NCBI GenBank assembly: GCA_017507855.1
Contig: JAFWAE010000026.1
Span: forward strand, 1 to 64,000
Direction of reading: 5' to 3'
Origin: Clostridia bacterium
Lineage (GTDB): Bacteria > Bacillota > Clostridia > Oscillospirales > RGIG5554
Length of the DNA: 64,000 nt
Part shown: piece after piece, positions 48,842 through 56,276 of the stretch
Layout: each line of letters starts with the position of its first letter
How positions within the stretch are numbered: the stretch's first letter is position 1
Notes under the pieces: model-generated
What the model was told of the DNA's origin: nothing
Databases searched by the model: none
Seen by the model: the letters and a program-made list of their open reading frames with translations, nothing else
Translations under genes and position numbers: made by a program

Positions 48842-50394
48842 AAAGTATCCTTAGCATTTTACTGGCCTTATGCTTTTTGACGGCCGCCGCAGGATGCATG
48901 AAAACTCCCGTGGAGACGCATCCATCTACGGAGGAGAGCGTCTTCGAAGAGGTTAGCATTCCCTTTTCCCTTTTGGCGCAGACCCTGGTAGATCCCCGTG
49001 ATTTCGGGGCCAAGGGGGATGGCGTAACGGACGATAGCCAGGCTATTACTCAGGCGGTAAAGGCTGCCCAAGAGGCCGGGTGCGGATTGGCTCTTTTTGC
49101 GGGTGAATACCGCCTGGAGAAAAATGTGCAGATCCCCCGTGAGATCAGCGTGATGTTTGAGCAGGGTGCTGTGCTTGCTCCCGTAGCAGAAAGTCGATTG
49201 CAGTTTGACGGAGGCATTGAGGCGGGCGATTGGCAGATCTTCGGCGGAGAGGGCACTTTGACCGGCGATCCCTTGGCCGAAATGGGCAACCCCTTGTGGT
49301 TTGGCGCCAAAGGCGACGGAGTTACAGATGATTCCAAGGCTATTTCTCAAGCCTTGAACATGTTCAGAGAAGTGCGACTGCCTGTAACCGAAAAGGGGTA
49401 TGCGGTGACATCGGTATCTTTGACCAGACAGTGCCGCTTTGGTGGACGGGGAGGAAAAGTAGTTTTGGTTGCCACGGAAACTGCTCAAGATGTGCTGACC
49501 ATTTCCTCTTCCTGTGTGATGGTGGATAATTTGTCCTTCGTTATGACACAGGCGCCCGAAGCCACCTGTATCTATCTGGACGATTCCCGTGCGGGATTTG
49601 ACCGTATGGATATTGACGGGATCGATACGCTGGATGCATTTTGTGTGGTACGGGATGCCAAGCACGCTAAAAATATGATATGCACAGCCCATTTTAATAA
49701 TTTTACCTGCATGGATAACCGCGGTACATCCTTTGATTTGACGGATGCATGGGGATTTGTGTTTGCGAAGGATATTCTCATTGACAATTCCGCATCCAAG
49801 ACAAAGCATGGAGCAAACGGCTTTACCGCCATTAAGGTGACGGACAATGCGGGAATTATCATGAACAACATTACCGTGCTGGGAGATCCTTCTTCAAATG
49901 CGCGTTCCCACGGGGTAGAGATCAACAATTCCATGGCAGTATGGATCGAAGGGTTGAAGGTTCATAACGTGGGTGGATGTGGCTTGAAAAATAACGGTGT
50001 TTTTTCTTACGGATATTTGAAAAATCACAAATACGTTGGTTGCGGCGGTATAGCGGTTAGCATCGCCAATTCCTGGTATCTGCAATTTTCCGGCATTGAG
50101 CTGGACGGCCTAAAGGCGGACGGAACTCATTCCGACAAAGCGGGTATGCAAATGAGCTCGCCCTTGATGCCCATGCTGTATGGCATTTCGGCAAAGAATT
50201 TTGATACCGTACCCCTTTCTCTGCGCACGGTGAACGCGGGGGTCGTTTCCTGTGTTTGGGCCGAAGGCTGTTCCAAAAACACCTTGACCCTGGTAGCTCC
50301 CACTTGTACGGCAGTTTGCACGGTTGCGGGAGGGGCAGAGATCAGCGGAAACAGCCGGGGAAGCGGAGTGGTTGGACATGAGCAGTCAACATGA
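48838..50394 (+). CDS. Pectate-lyase-3-type beta-helix lipoprotein B
   Basis: A 518-residue lipoprotein (lipobox Ala-Ala-Ala-Gly-Cys, Cys about residue 20). It carries two good copies of the family motif: DFGAKGDGVTDDSQAITQA near residue 57 and WFGAKGDGVTDDSKAISQA near residue 157, the second at the entry to the beta-helix. Paralogue of the previous gene, with which it is translationally coupled. Function is probably in pectin or other uronic-acid glycan use, or in surface binding; substrate unknown. Confidence 0.82.
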   Translation: MKSILSILLALCFLTAAAGCMKTPVETHPSTEESVFEEVSIPFSLLAQTLVDPRDFGAKGDGVTDDSQAITQAVKAAQEAGCGLALFAGEYRLEKNVQIPREISVMFEQGAVLAPVAESRLQFDGGIEAGDWQIFGGEGTLTGDPLAEMGNPLWFGAKGDGVTDDSKAISQALNMFREVRLPVTEKGYAVTSVSLTRQCRFGGRGGKVVLVATETAQDVLTISSSCVMVDNLSFVMTQAPEATCIYLDDSRAGFDRMDIDGIDTLDAFCVVRDAKHAKNMICTAHFNNFTCMDNRGTSFDLTDAWGFVFAKDILIDNSASKTKHGANGFTAIKVTDNAGIIMNNITVLGDPSSNARSHGVEINNSMAVWIEGLKVHNVGGCGLKNNGVFSYGYLKNHKYVGCGGIAVSIANSWYLQFSGIELDGLKADGTHSDKAGMQMSSPLMPMLYGISAKNFDTVPLSLRTVNAGVVSCVWAEGCSKNTLTLVAPTCTAVCTVAGGAEISGNSRGSGVVGHEQST

Positions 50395-51265
50395 CCGTGA
50401 TCCGTACATGTCCATCATTCAACAGGTACGGGAATATATTTGTTCCAATTTGCATGAGCCGTTGAGCGTGGATGCTTTGGCCGATAATGTTTATTATTCC
50501 TCCCGCCATCTCAACCGCATTTTTGAGCTGTATATGGGCACGACCTTAAAATCCTACTGTCATTGGGTGCGCCTGTCCCATGCCGTGTACGAGCTTCGTT
50601 TGACGCAAAAGACCGTCAAAGAGATCGCCTGCTCTCACGGATATTCCTGCGAGCGTAGCTTTTCCCGGGCGTTCAAGGAGGTTTTTTCCTGCACGCCCAG
50701 CCAATACCGCCGGGGAACGGCGGAGCTTGGTTGTTCCCAGCGAATGCCCCTGGCAGACATGGTCAGCAACGTATCCGTGGGAAAACGGTGCGAGGCGGGG
50801 AAATTGCTGCCCAAGGAGCTTTGGCTGTACCCTCAGCCCGGATATGCGTTTTTTTGCCAAAGCCCACAGGTACGGGTGCAGGTGGGCGAGGAGGGAAGCT
50901 TCGTTTTGGACTATGCTCCCAACACGGAGGGCCCCGTAAACGTGGCCTTTCGGCTGACCCGTTCCCAATTGCAAAGCACACCGTGGTTGGGATTGCGCTT
51001 GGATCCTTCGGCCACGGTGGTGTCGGTCTTTGCCTACGCTTGCTATCAAACGGCAAAGCCCATGCTGTATTATATCCTTCCCCCCACCGCCTTGTCCGGG
51101 CGTGGGGAGATAGAGCTGCATTGCCGGCTGGAACAGTTCTTTTCCAACCATTGGGAAAAGGTAAGGGAGGAGATTATTGTGGGTGTAAATATTTTTCCCT
51201 CTCCTCAAAATCCCGATCCGTTAACGGTACGACGCCTTTGGCTTTTTCAGGAAGAATCGATTTGA
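50378..51265 (+). CDS. AraC-family regulator, HTH first, with C-terminal beta-rich domain
   Basis: A 295-residue protein with the AraC two-HTH domain at the N terminus (about residues 10-110: PLSVDALADNVYYSSRHLNR, then TVKEIACSHGYSCERSFSRAF and FSCTPSQYRRG). Most AraC proteins have this domain at the C terminus. The remaining about 175 residues (from ADMVSNVSVGKR) are strand-rich with aromatic residues (WLYPQPGYAFFC, FVLDYAPNTEGPVNVAF) and may bind a ligand; I do not recognise the fold. The start overlaps the end of lipoprotein B by 17 bases, so it is made with that operon. Probably an operon-specific regulator. Confidence 0.82.
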   Translation: MSSQHDRDPYMSIIQQVREYICSNLHEPLSVDALADNVYYSSRHLNRIFELYMGTTLKSYCHWVRLSHAVYELRLTQKTVKEIACSHGYSCERSFSRAFKEVFSCTPSQYRRGTAELGCSQRMPLADMVSNVSVGKRCEAGKLLPKELWLYPQPGYAFFCQSPQVRVQVGEEGSFVLDYAPNTEGPVNVAFRLTRSQLQSTPWLGLRLDPSATVVSVFAYACYQTAKPMLYYILPPTALSGRGEIELHCRLEQFFSNHWEKVREEIIVGVNIFPSPQNPDPLTVRRLWLFQEESI

Positions 51266-51316
51266 GAGAAATTTCAAATCGGATCTACATATTAAATTAG
51301 GAAAGGAAAGAAAACC

Positions 51317-52777
51317 ATGAAGAAAAGCACTATCCTTGCCTTCTTGCTGGCTCTTGCAACGATTTTGGGAGCTTGCGGAGGCCCCGTAGCAACCACACCT
51401 GCAACCGTTCCGGGAACCGCGCCTGCCACATCTCCCGCCACTGCTGACACCGGCAGATACGAGGGGCTTGGCAAGCAAGATTTTGACGGTCGCGAATTTA
51501 TCATTGCCGGTGCCAATGAGGCTTGCTTCCAATATGCGGAAAACGGCTCCGTGATCCAGCAGGCTTATTACGAGGCCTACATGAACGTGGAAGAAGAACT
51601 CAACTGTGTGATCACCATTGCCACCGACGCCGGCGACATTTATCAGGCCGCCCAGCCCTCGCTGATGGCCGGTGATTACTATGCAGACGTTTTTGCTCCC
51701 GCCTTTTTCTGGTCCGGCTATTTTATCGAGAACAGCTATGCCGAAGATCTAAACCAGTTTGTACAGTTGCAGTTGGATCAACCTTGGTGGGAGGACGCTG
51801 CCACGGAAATGTCTACCTTTAACGGGAAGACCTACGCTATTAAGGGAGCTTTGAATCCCTCTATTGACCGTCATTGGGTAGTGTTTTTCAACAAGGCCAT
51901 GATCGAAAACCTTGGCTTAACCAGTCCCTACGAGCACGTGCGCAACAACACCTGGACCTGGGACACCTTTGAGACCTATATGCGCAAGGCCACCTTTGAC
52001 GTGGATGGGGACAACTACATGAGCGCCGACGACAGCTACGGCTGGGGCGGCCCCTTTTCGGATTCGGCCTTTGTGATGTGGATGAGCGCGGGCCAGCCCG
52101 TATTTGAAGTGGCCGAGGACGGCACCTCTGCCCGTTTGGCAATGGGCGATGCCAAAAGCGGCGATATTGCCCGCCGCATTCGTTCTATGATGTTCGATTC
52201 CGGCTACGTGTACGACCTGAAGGACGGAGAAAGCTGGGTCGTATCCTTCGAGGAGCAGTTCCCCAACGACCGCTGCCTGTTCACTTTTGAACATTTGGAA
52301 TACGCCAATTACACCTACTGGGTGGAAATGACTTCCGATTTCGGCATCGTGCCCGTGCCCAAATACGATGCAAACCAGGAAAAATACAGCACGTATCTGG
52401 ATCACTATCCCAGCGTTTTGCTGATTCCCCGCGGCCTGGAAAATCCCGAAGATTCTGCTGTCTTGCTGGAAGCTTTGGCGCAGGAATGCTACCGGACCAC
52501 GTATCCCAACATTGTGGACAACTATAAGGACAACCTGTTCCGCGACGAAGAATCCGCAGAAATGCTGGATCTGATCCTGGACGATACGGGCCGCTATTTT
52601 GAGCTGAGCACCCTGTTCGGATGGTCCTCCGGCGGTGTGTACGGGGCCGGCGTAGTGTTGCTGGCCAACGTGTGTATCTTTAACGGCGCAGACTTTTCTG
52701 CCGAATACGAGCAGAACGCGGAAGCGACTCAGCTGGCGGCAGATGAACTGTTGGCCAAGCTGAATAATTTGAGCTGA
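51317..52777 (+). CDS. Solute-binding lipoprotein 3 (family 1, sugar ABC type)
   Basis: A 486-residue lipoprotein: lipobox ending Leu-Gly-Ala-Cys (about residue 20), a linker rich in Ala/Thr/Pro, then the binding domain (DFDGREFIIAGANEA, STFNGKTYAIKGALNPS, HWVVFFNKAMIENLGL, WTWDTFETYMRKATFDVDGD). It is related in layout to SBP 1 and 2 but more distant. It is the last gene of the pectate-lyase-type operon and probably binds the oligosaccharide they release. No permease or ATPase follows. RBS GGAAAGGAAAG. Confidence 0.88.
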   Translation: MKKSTILAFLLALATILGACGGPVATTPATVPGTAPATSPATADTGRYEGLGKQDFDGREFIIAGANEACFQYAENGSVIQQAYYEAYMNVEEELNCVITIATDAGDIYQAAQPSLMAGDYYADVFAPAFFWSGYFIENSYAEDLNQFVQLQLDQPWWEDAATEMSTFNGKTYAIKGALNPSIDRHWVVFFNKAMIENLGLTSPYEHVRNNTWTWDTFETYMRKATFDVDGDNYMSADDSYGWGGPFSDSAFVMWMSAGQPVFEVAEDGTSARLAMGDAKSGDIARRIRSMMFDSGYVYDLKDGESWVVSFEEQFPNDRCLFTFEHLEYANYTYWVEMTSDFGIVPVPKYDANQEKYSTYLDHYPSVLLIPRGLENPEDSAVLLEALAQECYRTTYPNIVDNYKDNLFRDEESAEMLDLILDDTGRYFELSTLFGWSSGGVYGAGVVLLANVCIFNGADFSAEYEQNAEATQLAADELLAKLNNLS

Positions 52778-52821
52778 TCGGCTTTCTTTAGAAAAGCGCC
52801 GCCCCTGTGAGGGAGCGTGAC

Positions 52822-52866
52822 AAACGGCAGACATGGCTGTACAAGCGGCGGTGTCTGCCGTTTTTA
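52822..52866 (+). terminator. Terminator after SBP gene 3
   Basis: AAACGGCAGACA pairs with TGTCTGCCGTTT across an 18-base loop, followed by TTTT. Confidence 0.75.
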
Positions 52867-52883
52867 CGTGCTTTTCTCCAAAG

Positions 52884-52914
52884 AAAAATGCCTGCCGCGG
52901 CAGCGGCAGGCATA
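52884..52914 (-). terminator. Terminator after the HPr-like gene
   Basis: On the minus strand ATGCCTGCCGC pairs with GCGGCAGGCAT around a 4-base loop, then five T. Confidence 0.85.
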
Positions 52915-52931
52915 GACTTGGCAGCAAAAGC

Positions 52932-53165
52932 TTAGACGATATAGTCCTTGATCTCGGCAAAGAACTGATCGCACTCGGCATCGTCACCGTAGGCGGTTAC
53001 CTGAATGGGGTTGAGCAGGTCCAGGCTGAAAATGCCCATGATGGACTTGGCGTCCACCACGTAGCGGTTGCTGGACAGGTCGATCTCCATGGTGTACTTG
53101 GCCACGATGTTGACGAAATTGCGCACATCCGCAATGGAAGAAAGCTTCATGTTGACGTTTTTCAT
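52932..53165 (-). CDS. HPr-like protein lacking the active-site His (Crh-like)
   Basis: A 77-residue protein with the HPr fold signature in the second half: KYTMEIDLSSN then AKSIMGIFSLDLL, which corresponds to the Ser46 region of HPr (here Ser41). Gap-free alignment puts Ser10 where the phosphorylated His15 of HPr should be, and the H-A-R-P motif is missing. It cannot take phosphate from enzyme I, but could be phosphorylated on Ser41 by HPr kinase, like Bacillus Crh, which signals carbon status to CcpA. RBS AGGAGG and a perfect promoter. No ptsI is near. Confidence 0.8.
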   Translation of the reverse strand: MKNVNMKLSSIADVRNFVNIVAKYTMEIDLSSNRYVVDAKSIMGIFSLDLLNPIQVTAYGDDAECDQFFAEIKDYIV

Positions 53166-53200
53166 GGTTTTTGCCTCCTGAAATAGATTTTTATAAAAAT

Positions 53201-53229
53201 ATTATATCCGTGTTTGGGCGCTTTGTCAA
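53201..53229 (-). promoter_or_regulatory. Sigma-A promoter of the HPr-like gene
   Basis: Minus-strand TTGACA (53229-53224), 17-base spacer, TATAAT (53206-53201), full consensus. A palindrome (CCGCAAAA-ATT-TTTTGCGG, 53233-53251) lies immediately upstream of the -35 box. Confidence 0.85.
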
Positions 53230-53258
53230 CCGCCGCAAAAATTTTTTGCGGTGTTTTT

Positions 53259-54140
53259 TTACGGGGAGACCAGCAAACGCCCCAATTCGGAATCGGCGTT
53301 TAAGATCACGGTCTTTTCCGTGCCGGTCAGGGAGGCCTTCAGCGCATCCAGGGCCATGATGAATTCGTAGAAATCCTGCTGGTCCTCCGTGGCGTAGGCT
53401 TCCGCCAGCATTTGCATGTAGGCGCTTTCACCCTCGGCCTCCAGCTTGGCGGCTTGGGCTTGGGCGTTGGAGATGAGGATGTTGACCTGCTTATCTACCT
53501 CGTTGCGCAGAATGGAGGCTTCCTTGTTGCCGTCGGCGGTGTATTTTTCCGCGATCTGGTTACGGTCGGAGATCATGCGGTTGTATACGGCCTGCTCGTT
53601 ATCGGCGGGCAGATCCAGGCGCTTGACCTTTACGTCCAACACGTCGATGCCGTAGGTCTTGGCCAAAGCGGATACTTCGGTGGTGATGCTGGCGTAAATG
53701 TCGTTGCGCTCGGAAGCATCGTCCTGGTTGATGATGTCGTTTTGCTCCAGCGTGCCCATCAGATTTTTCAGGGCCGTATAGGTCAGCGCATCCAGGCGGT
53801 TTTCCGCTTCGTTCAGGCTGCCCAGGGTCTGGTAGAACACCTGCGGATCTCGGATCTGCCAGATCAGATAGCTGTCCACGGTCATGTTCTTTTTGTCGGC
53901 TGTGAGCACTTCACTCTCGGGAATGTCGTAAAGCAGAGTGGTGCGGGGGAAGGTCATGACGCTGTCCACAAAGGGAAGCTTGAAATGCAGGCCGGGCTGG
54001 TCCTGCACCGATTCGATCTTGGAAAAGCGGAGCACGGCGGCGTATTCATTTTCGGCCACGGTATAGAAGCAGCCGCTGAGGATGATCACGGCGGCCAGGG
54101 CCACTACGCCGATGATGATCCAGGTCAGATTCTTTTTCAC
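53259..54140 (-). CDS. hflC: SPFH-domain membrane protein HflC
   Basis: A 293-residue protein with one N-terminal TM helix (about 5-25) and a prohibitin/SPFH domain (YTVAENEYAAVLRFSKIES, PGLHFKLPFVDSVMTFPRTT), then a helical region (YGIDVLDVKVKRLDLPADNE, AQAQAAKLEAEGESAYMQ). HflC and HflK together form a ring that controls FtsH protease and membrane microdomains. It follows hflK by 2 bases. Confidence 0.93.
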   Translation of the reverse strand: MKKNLTWIIIGVVALAAVIILSGCFYTVAENEYAAVLRFSKIESVQDQPGLHFKLPFVDSVMTFPRTTLLYDIPESEVLTADKKNMTVDSYLIWQIRDPQVFYQTLGSLNEAENRLDALTYTALKNLMGTLEQNDIINQDDASERNDIYASITTEVSALAKTYGIDVLDVKVKRLDLPADNEQAVYNRMISDRNQIAEKYTADGNKEASILRNEVDKQVNILISNAQAQAAKLEAEGESAYMQMLAEAYATEDQQDFYEFIMALDALKASLTGTEKTVILNADSELGRLLVSP

Positions 54141-54142
54141 GG

Positions 54143-55126
54143 TTATTGACCCTCCTTCTGTGCGGAAAAGCTTTCCAGGGGCAGCAGTTTGCTGACCCCG
54201 TTTTCCGTGGTGTCGATATACAGCTTTACGTTGGGCAGCACCGCCGTCATGGCCTCGTAGTACATCCGCGTGCGGGTCATGCCGGGATTGCGGGCGTATT
54301 GCTCGTACATGGCGGTGAACAGGGCCACCTGGCGGGTCGCTTCGTTGATGCGGTTCTGCTTCAGGTATTCGGCGTTTTGGATCAGCTTATCCGCCTCGGC
54401 CTGGGCACGGGGAAGCTGGGCGTTTTGATAGGCTTTGGCTTCGTTGATGGCGGTCTCGGCGTATTGCTTGGCCGTTTCTACGGCTTTAAACGCCTCGATG
54501 ACGCTTTCCGTGGGGGGCTCACTGTCCTGGATCTTCACGTCCGTCAGCATCAGGCCGATATCGTAATCGGTCAGCACCTCGGCCACAAGCTCCTTGACTT
54601 TTTGTTGGATCTCGGCCTTGCCGTCGGTCAGCACGCTGTCTACCGTGCTGGAGCCCACTACGTTGCGGATCTGGCTTTGCACCAGATTTTTAAAGATCAG
54701 CTCCGGCTGGCGGGAGGCGTACAGGTATTTCACGGGGTCAGATACCTTGTATTCAATAAAGAAATCCACACTGACGATATTGTAGTCGCCGGTGATCATT
54801 TTGCTTTCCTTTTCCACCACGGAATAGGAGGAGCCGTCTGCGGAGTCGGTGCGGTAGCCCAGCTCAATCTTTTGGTATACGTTGACGTCCACCTTTTGCA
54901 CCTGTTGGATGCCGAAGGGGAGCTTAAAATGCATGCCTGCACCGGCAGTCCCCGTGACCTTGCCGAAGGTGGTGATCACAGCTTGTTGCTTTTCGTTGAC
55001 CGTGTACCAGCAGGTGCTTGCCAGGATCACGGCCAACAGGATCACGGCCGTGGCCAGCACGATCTTTTTGATCTTGTCGGCATTCGGGTCGATGCGGATG
55101 GGACGGGAATGTGGGTTAAAACCCAT
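54143..55126 (-). CDS. hflK: SPFH-domain membrane protein HflK
   Basis: A 327-residue partner of HflC. Short cytosolic N terminus, one TM helix (about 25-45), SPFH domain (WYTVNEKQQAVITTFGKVTG, GMHFKLPFGIQQVQKVDVNV), then coiled-coil-prone region (ETAINEAKAYQNAQLPRAQA). The Gly-rich N-terminal extension of E. coli HflK is absent, as in other Firmicutes. First gene of the hflK-hflC pair. No ftsH is adjacent. Confidence 0.93.
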   Translation of the reverse strand: MGFNPHSRPIRIDPNADKIKKIVLATAVILLAVILASTCWYTVNEKQQAVITTFGKVTGTAGAGMHFKLPFGIQQVQKVDVNVYQKIELGYRTDSADGSSYSVVEKESKMITGDYNIVSVDFFIEYKVSDPVKYLYASRQPELIFKNLVQSQIRNVVGSSTVDSVLTDGKAEIQQKVKELVAEVLTDYDIGLMLTDVKIQDSEPPTESVIEAFKAVETAKQYAETAINEAKAYQNAQLPRAQAEADKLIQNAEYLKQNRINEATRQVALFTAMYEQYARNPGMTRTRMYYEAMTAVLPNVKLYIDTTENGVSKLLPLESFSAQKEGQ

Positions 55127-55154
55127 GGTGACCTCTTCTTTCTTCAGTAAATTT

Positions 55155-55448
55155 TTATGCCAGGCGTACGTCCACGGCCACGCTGGCCAGGCGCACGCGA
55201 TGCATGTAGGGTTTTACGGTGCCTGCGTGATAGGGGTCCTGCTGGTAGGCCTCCAAAGCGGCCTCATCCTCCAACAGCACCTCCAAGATCACGTCGTAGG
55301 AGCGTTCGGAATGCAAAAAGTCAATTCCTACGGAAAGGCCGCGCAGCTGGGGGACCTTTCCTTCCATGGAAAGAAGCATGTTTTTGGCTTCCTCGCAGGC
55401 GGCGGGGCTGTTGTCCCGCAGTTTAAAACAGACGATGTGCTTGATCAT
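55155..55448 (-). CDS. Dabb-family (stress-responsive A/B barrel) protein
   Basis: A 97-residue dimeric alpha/beta-barrel protein. Typical pieces: MIKHIVCFKLRD at the N terminus, VGIDFLHSERSYDVILEV, and LEAYQQDPYHAGTVKPYMH near the end. The biochemical role is unknown in most members. Its start overlaps the deacetylase stop by 4 bases. Confidence 0.88.
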   Translation of the reverse strand: MIKHIVCFKLRDNSPAACEEAKNMLLSMEGKVPQLRGLSVGIDFLHSERSYDVILEVLLEDEAALEAYQQDPYHAGTVKPYMHRVRLASVAVDVRLA

Positions 55449-56239
55449 GAAAGAGCCTCCTCAAGATAATGAATAAAACGGGATTGAGACGTGCCCGGAA
55501 ACACGATAAAACGGCCGATCTGCATGGGATCTCCCTGAAGGGAGGCGTACCCCTGCTTGGTGGTAAAGGCTGCACGTACGCCGTGTTGCGGCAACACGGT
55601 AAGGGTGTTTTCATTGAAAGCGCCGTAGGGATAGGCGTATAGGGTGTTGGCGGTACAAAAGGCCAAATTGGCTTGGGTGTCTTCAGCCAGCGAGACAGCC
55701 GTTTGGGAAAGCATCAAGGGTTGGCCGTCGGCATCCGTGGCATGCAGGGCGTAGGAATGGCTGTGGAACTCAAATACGTCCGTGTAGTCGCGCATGCTTT
55801 CGGGATCCATCATCTGCAGCTCGTCCCCATCCCAGGGGGCGGGCTGTTGCGCCAGTAAGGTCCCGCTGACGAAAATGACGGCGGTGTAGCCGTATTGGCG
55901 CAGCACCGGGGCGGCGTAGCGAAGGTTGCTGGCGTAGCCGTCATCAAAGGTGATGAGCACACTTTTTTTGGGCAGAGCCTTTCCCTCATACAAAAAATCG
56001 ATCAGTTCTCGGGAGGAAACAGTCTGCCATCCGTTGTCGTGCAGCCATTTCATTTGCCATTCGAATTCGTCGGTGGAGATCACGGAACCGTTTTCCCGAT
56101 ACAGCCTGTTTTCCTCTTCTGTCAGCAGGTGATGGTACAGTAAAACGGGCACCTTTTGTTGAAGAGAAGGAGGTTGATCAACACAACCTGCTCCCAAACA
56201 AAGAAGTGCGGTAAGAACCAAAGCCAAAGCGGTTTTCAA
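55445..56239 (-). CDS. Polysaccharide deacetylase lipoprotein
   Basis: A 264-residue lipoprotein (lipobox Leu-Gly-Ala-Gly-Cys) with the NodB/CE4 fold: the catalytic Asp and metal Asp in TFDDGY, the metal His pair in FHSHSY, and AYPYGAFNENT. The CE4 family removes N- or O-acetyl groups from peptidoglycan or plant polysaccharides; the group with YHHL near the N terminus is usually linked to wall or biofilm glycans. Next to the TIM-barrel-like lipoproteins it may deacetylate the same glycan. Confidence 0.9.
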   Translation of the reverse strand: MKTALALVLTALLCLGAGCVDQPPSLQQKVPVLLYHHLLTEEENRLYRENGSVISTDEFEWQMKWLHDNGWQTVSSRELIDFLYEGKALPKKSVLITFDDGYASNLRYAAPVLRQYGYTAVIFVSGTLLAQQPAPWDGDELQMMDPESMRDYTDVFEFHSHSYALHATDADGQPLMLSQTAVSLAEDTQANLAFCTANTLYAYPYGAFNENTLTVLPQHGVRAAFTTKQGYASLQGDPMQIGRFIVFPGTSQSRFIHYLEEALS

Positions 56240-56276
56240 GGTTTTTCTCCTTTTGCATCATATACGTGAGATTGTG

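Noticed and set aside
53233-53260. Hairpin with T-run near hflC, as a terminator
   Set aside because: The T-run is on the plus strand, but no plus-strand gene ends there; for hflC the stem is followed by a promoter, not T. Better seen as a palindrome at the HPr-like promoter.
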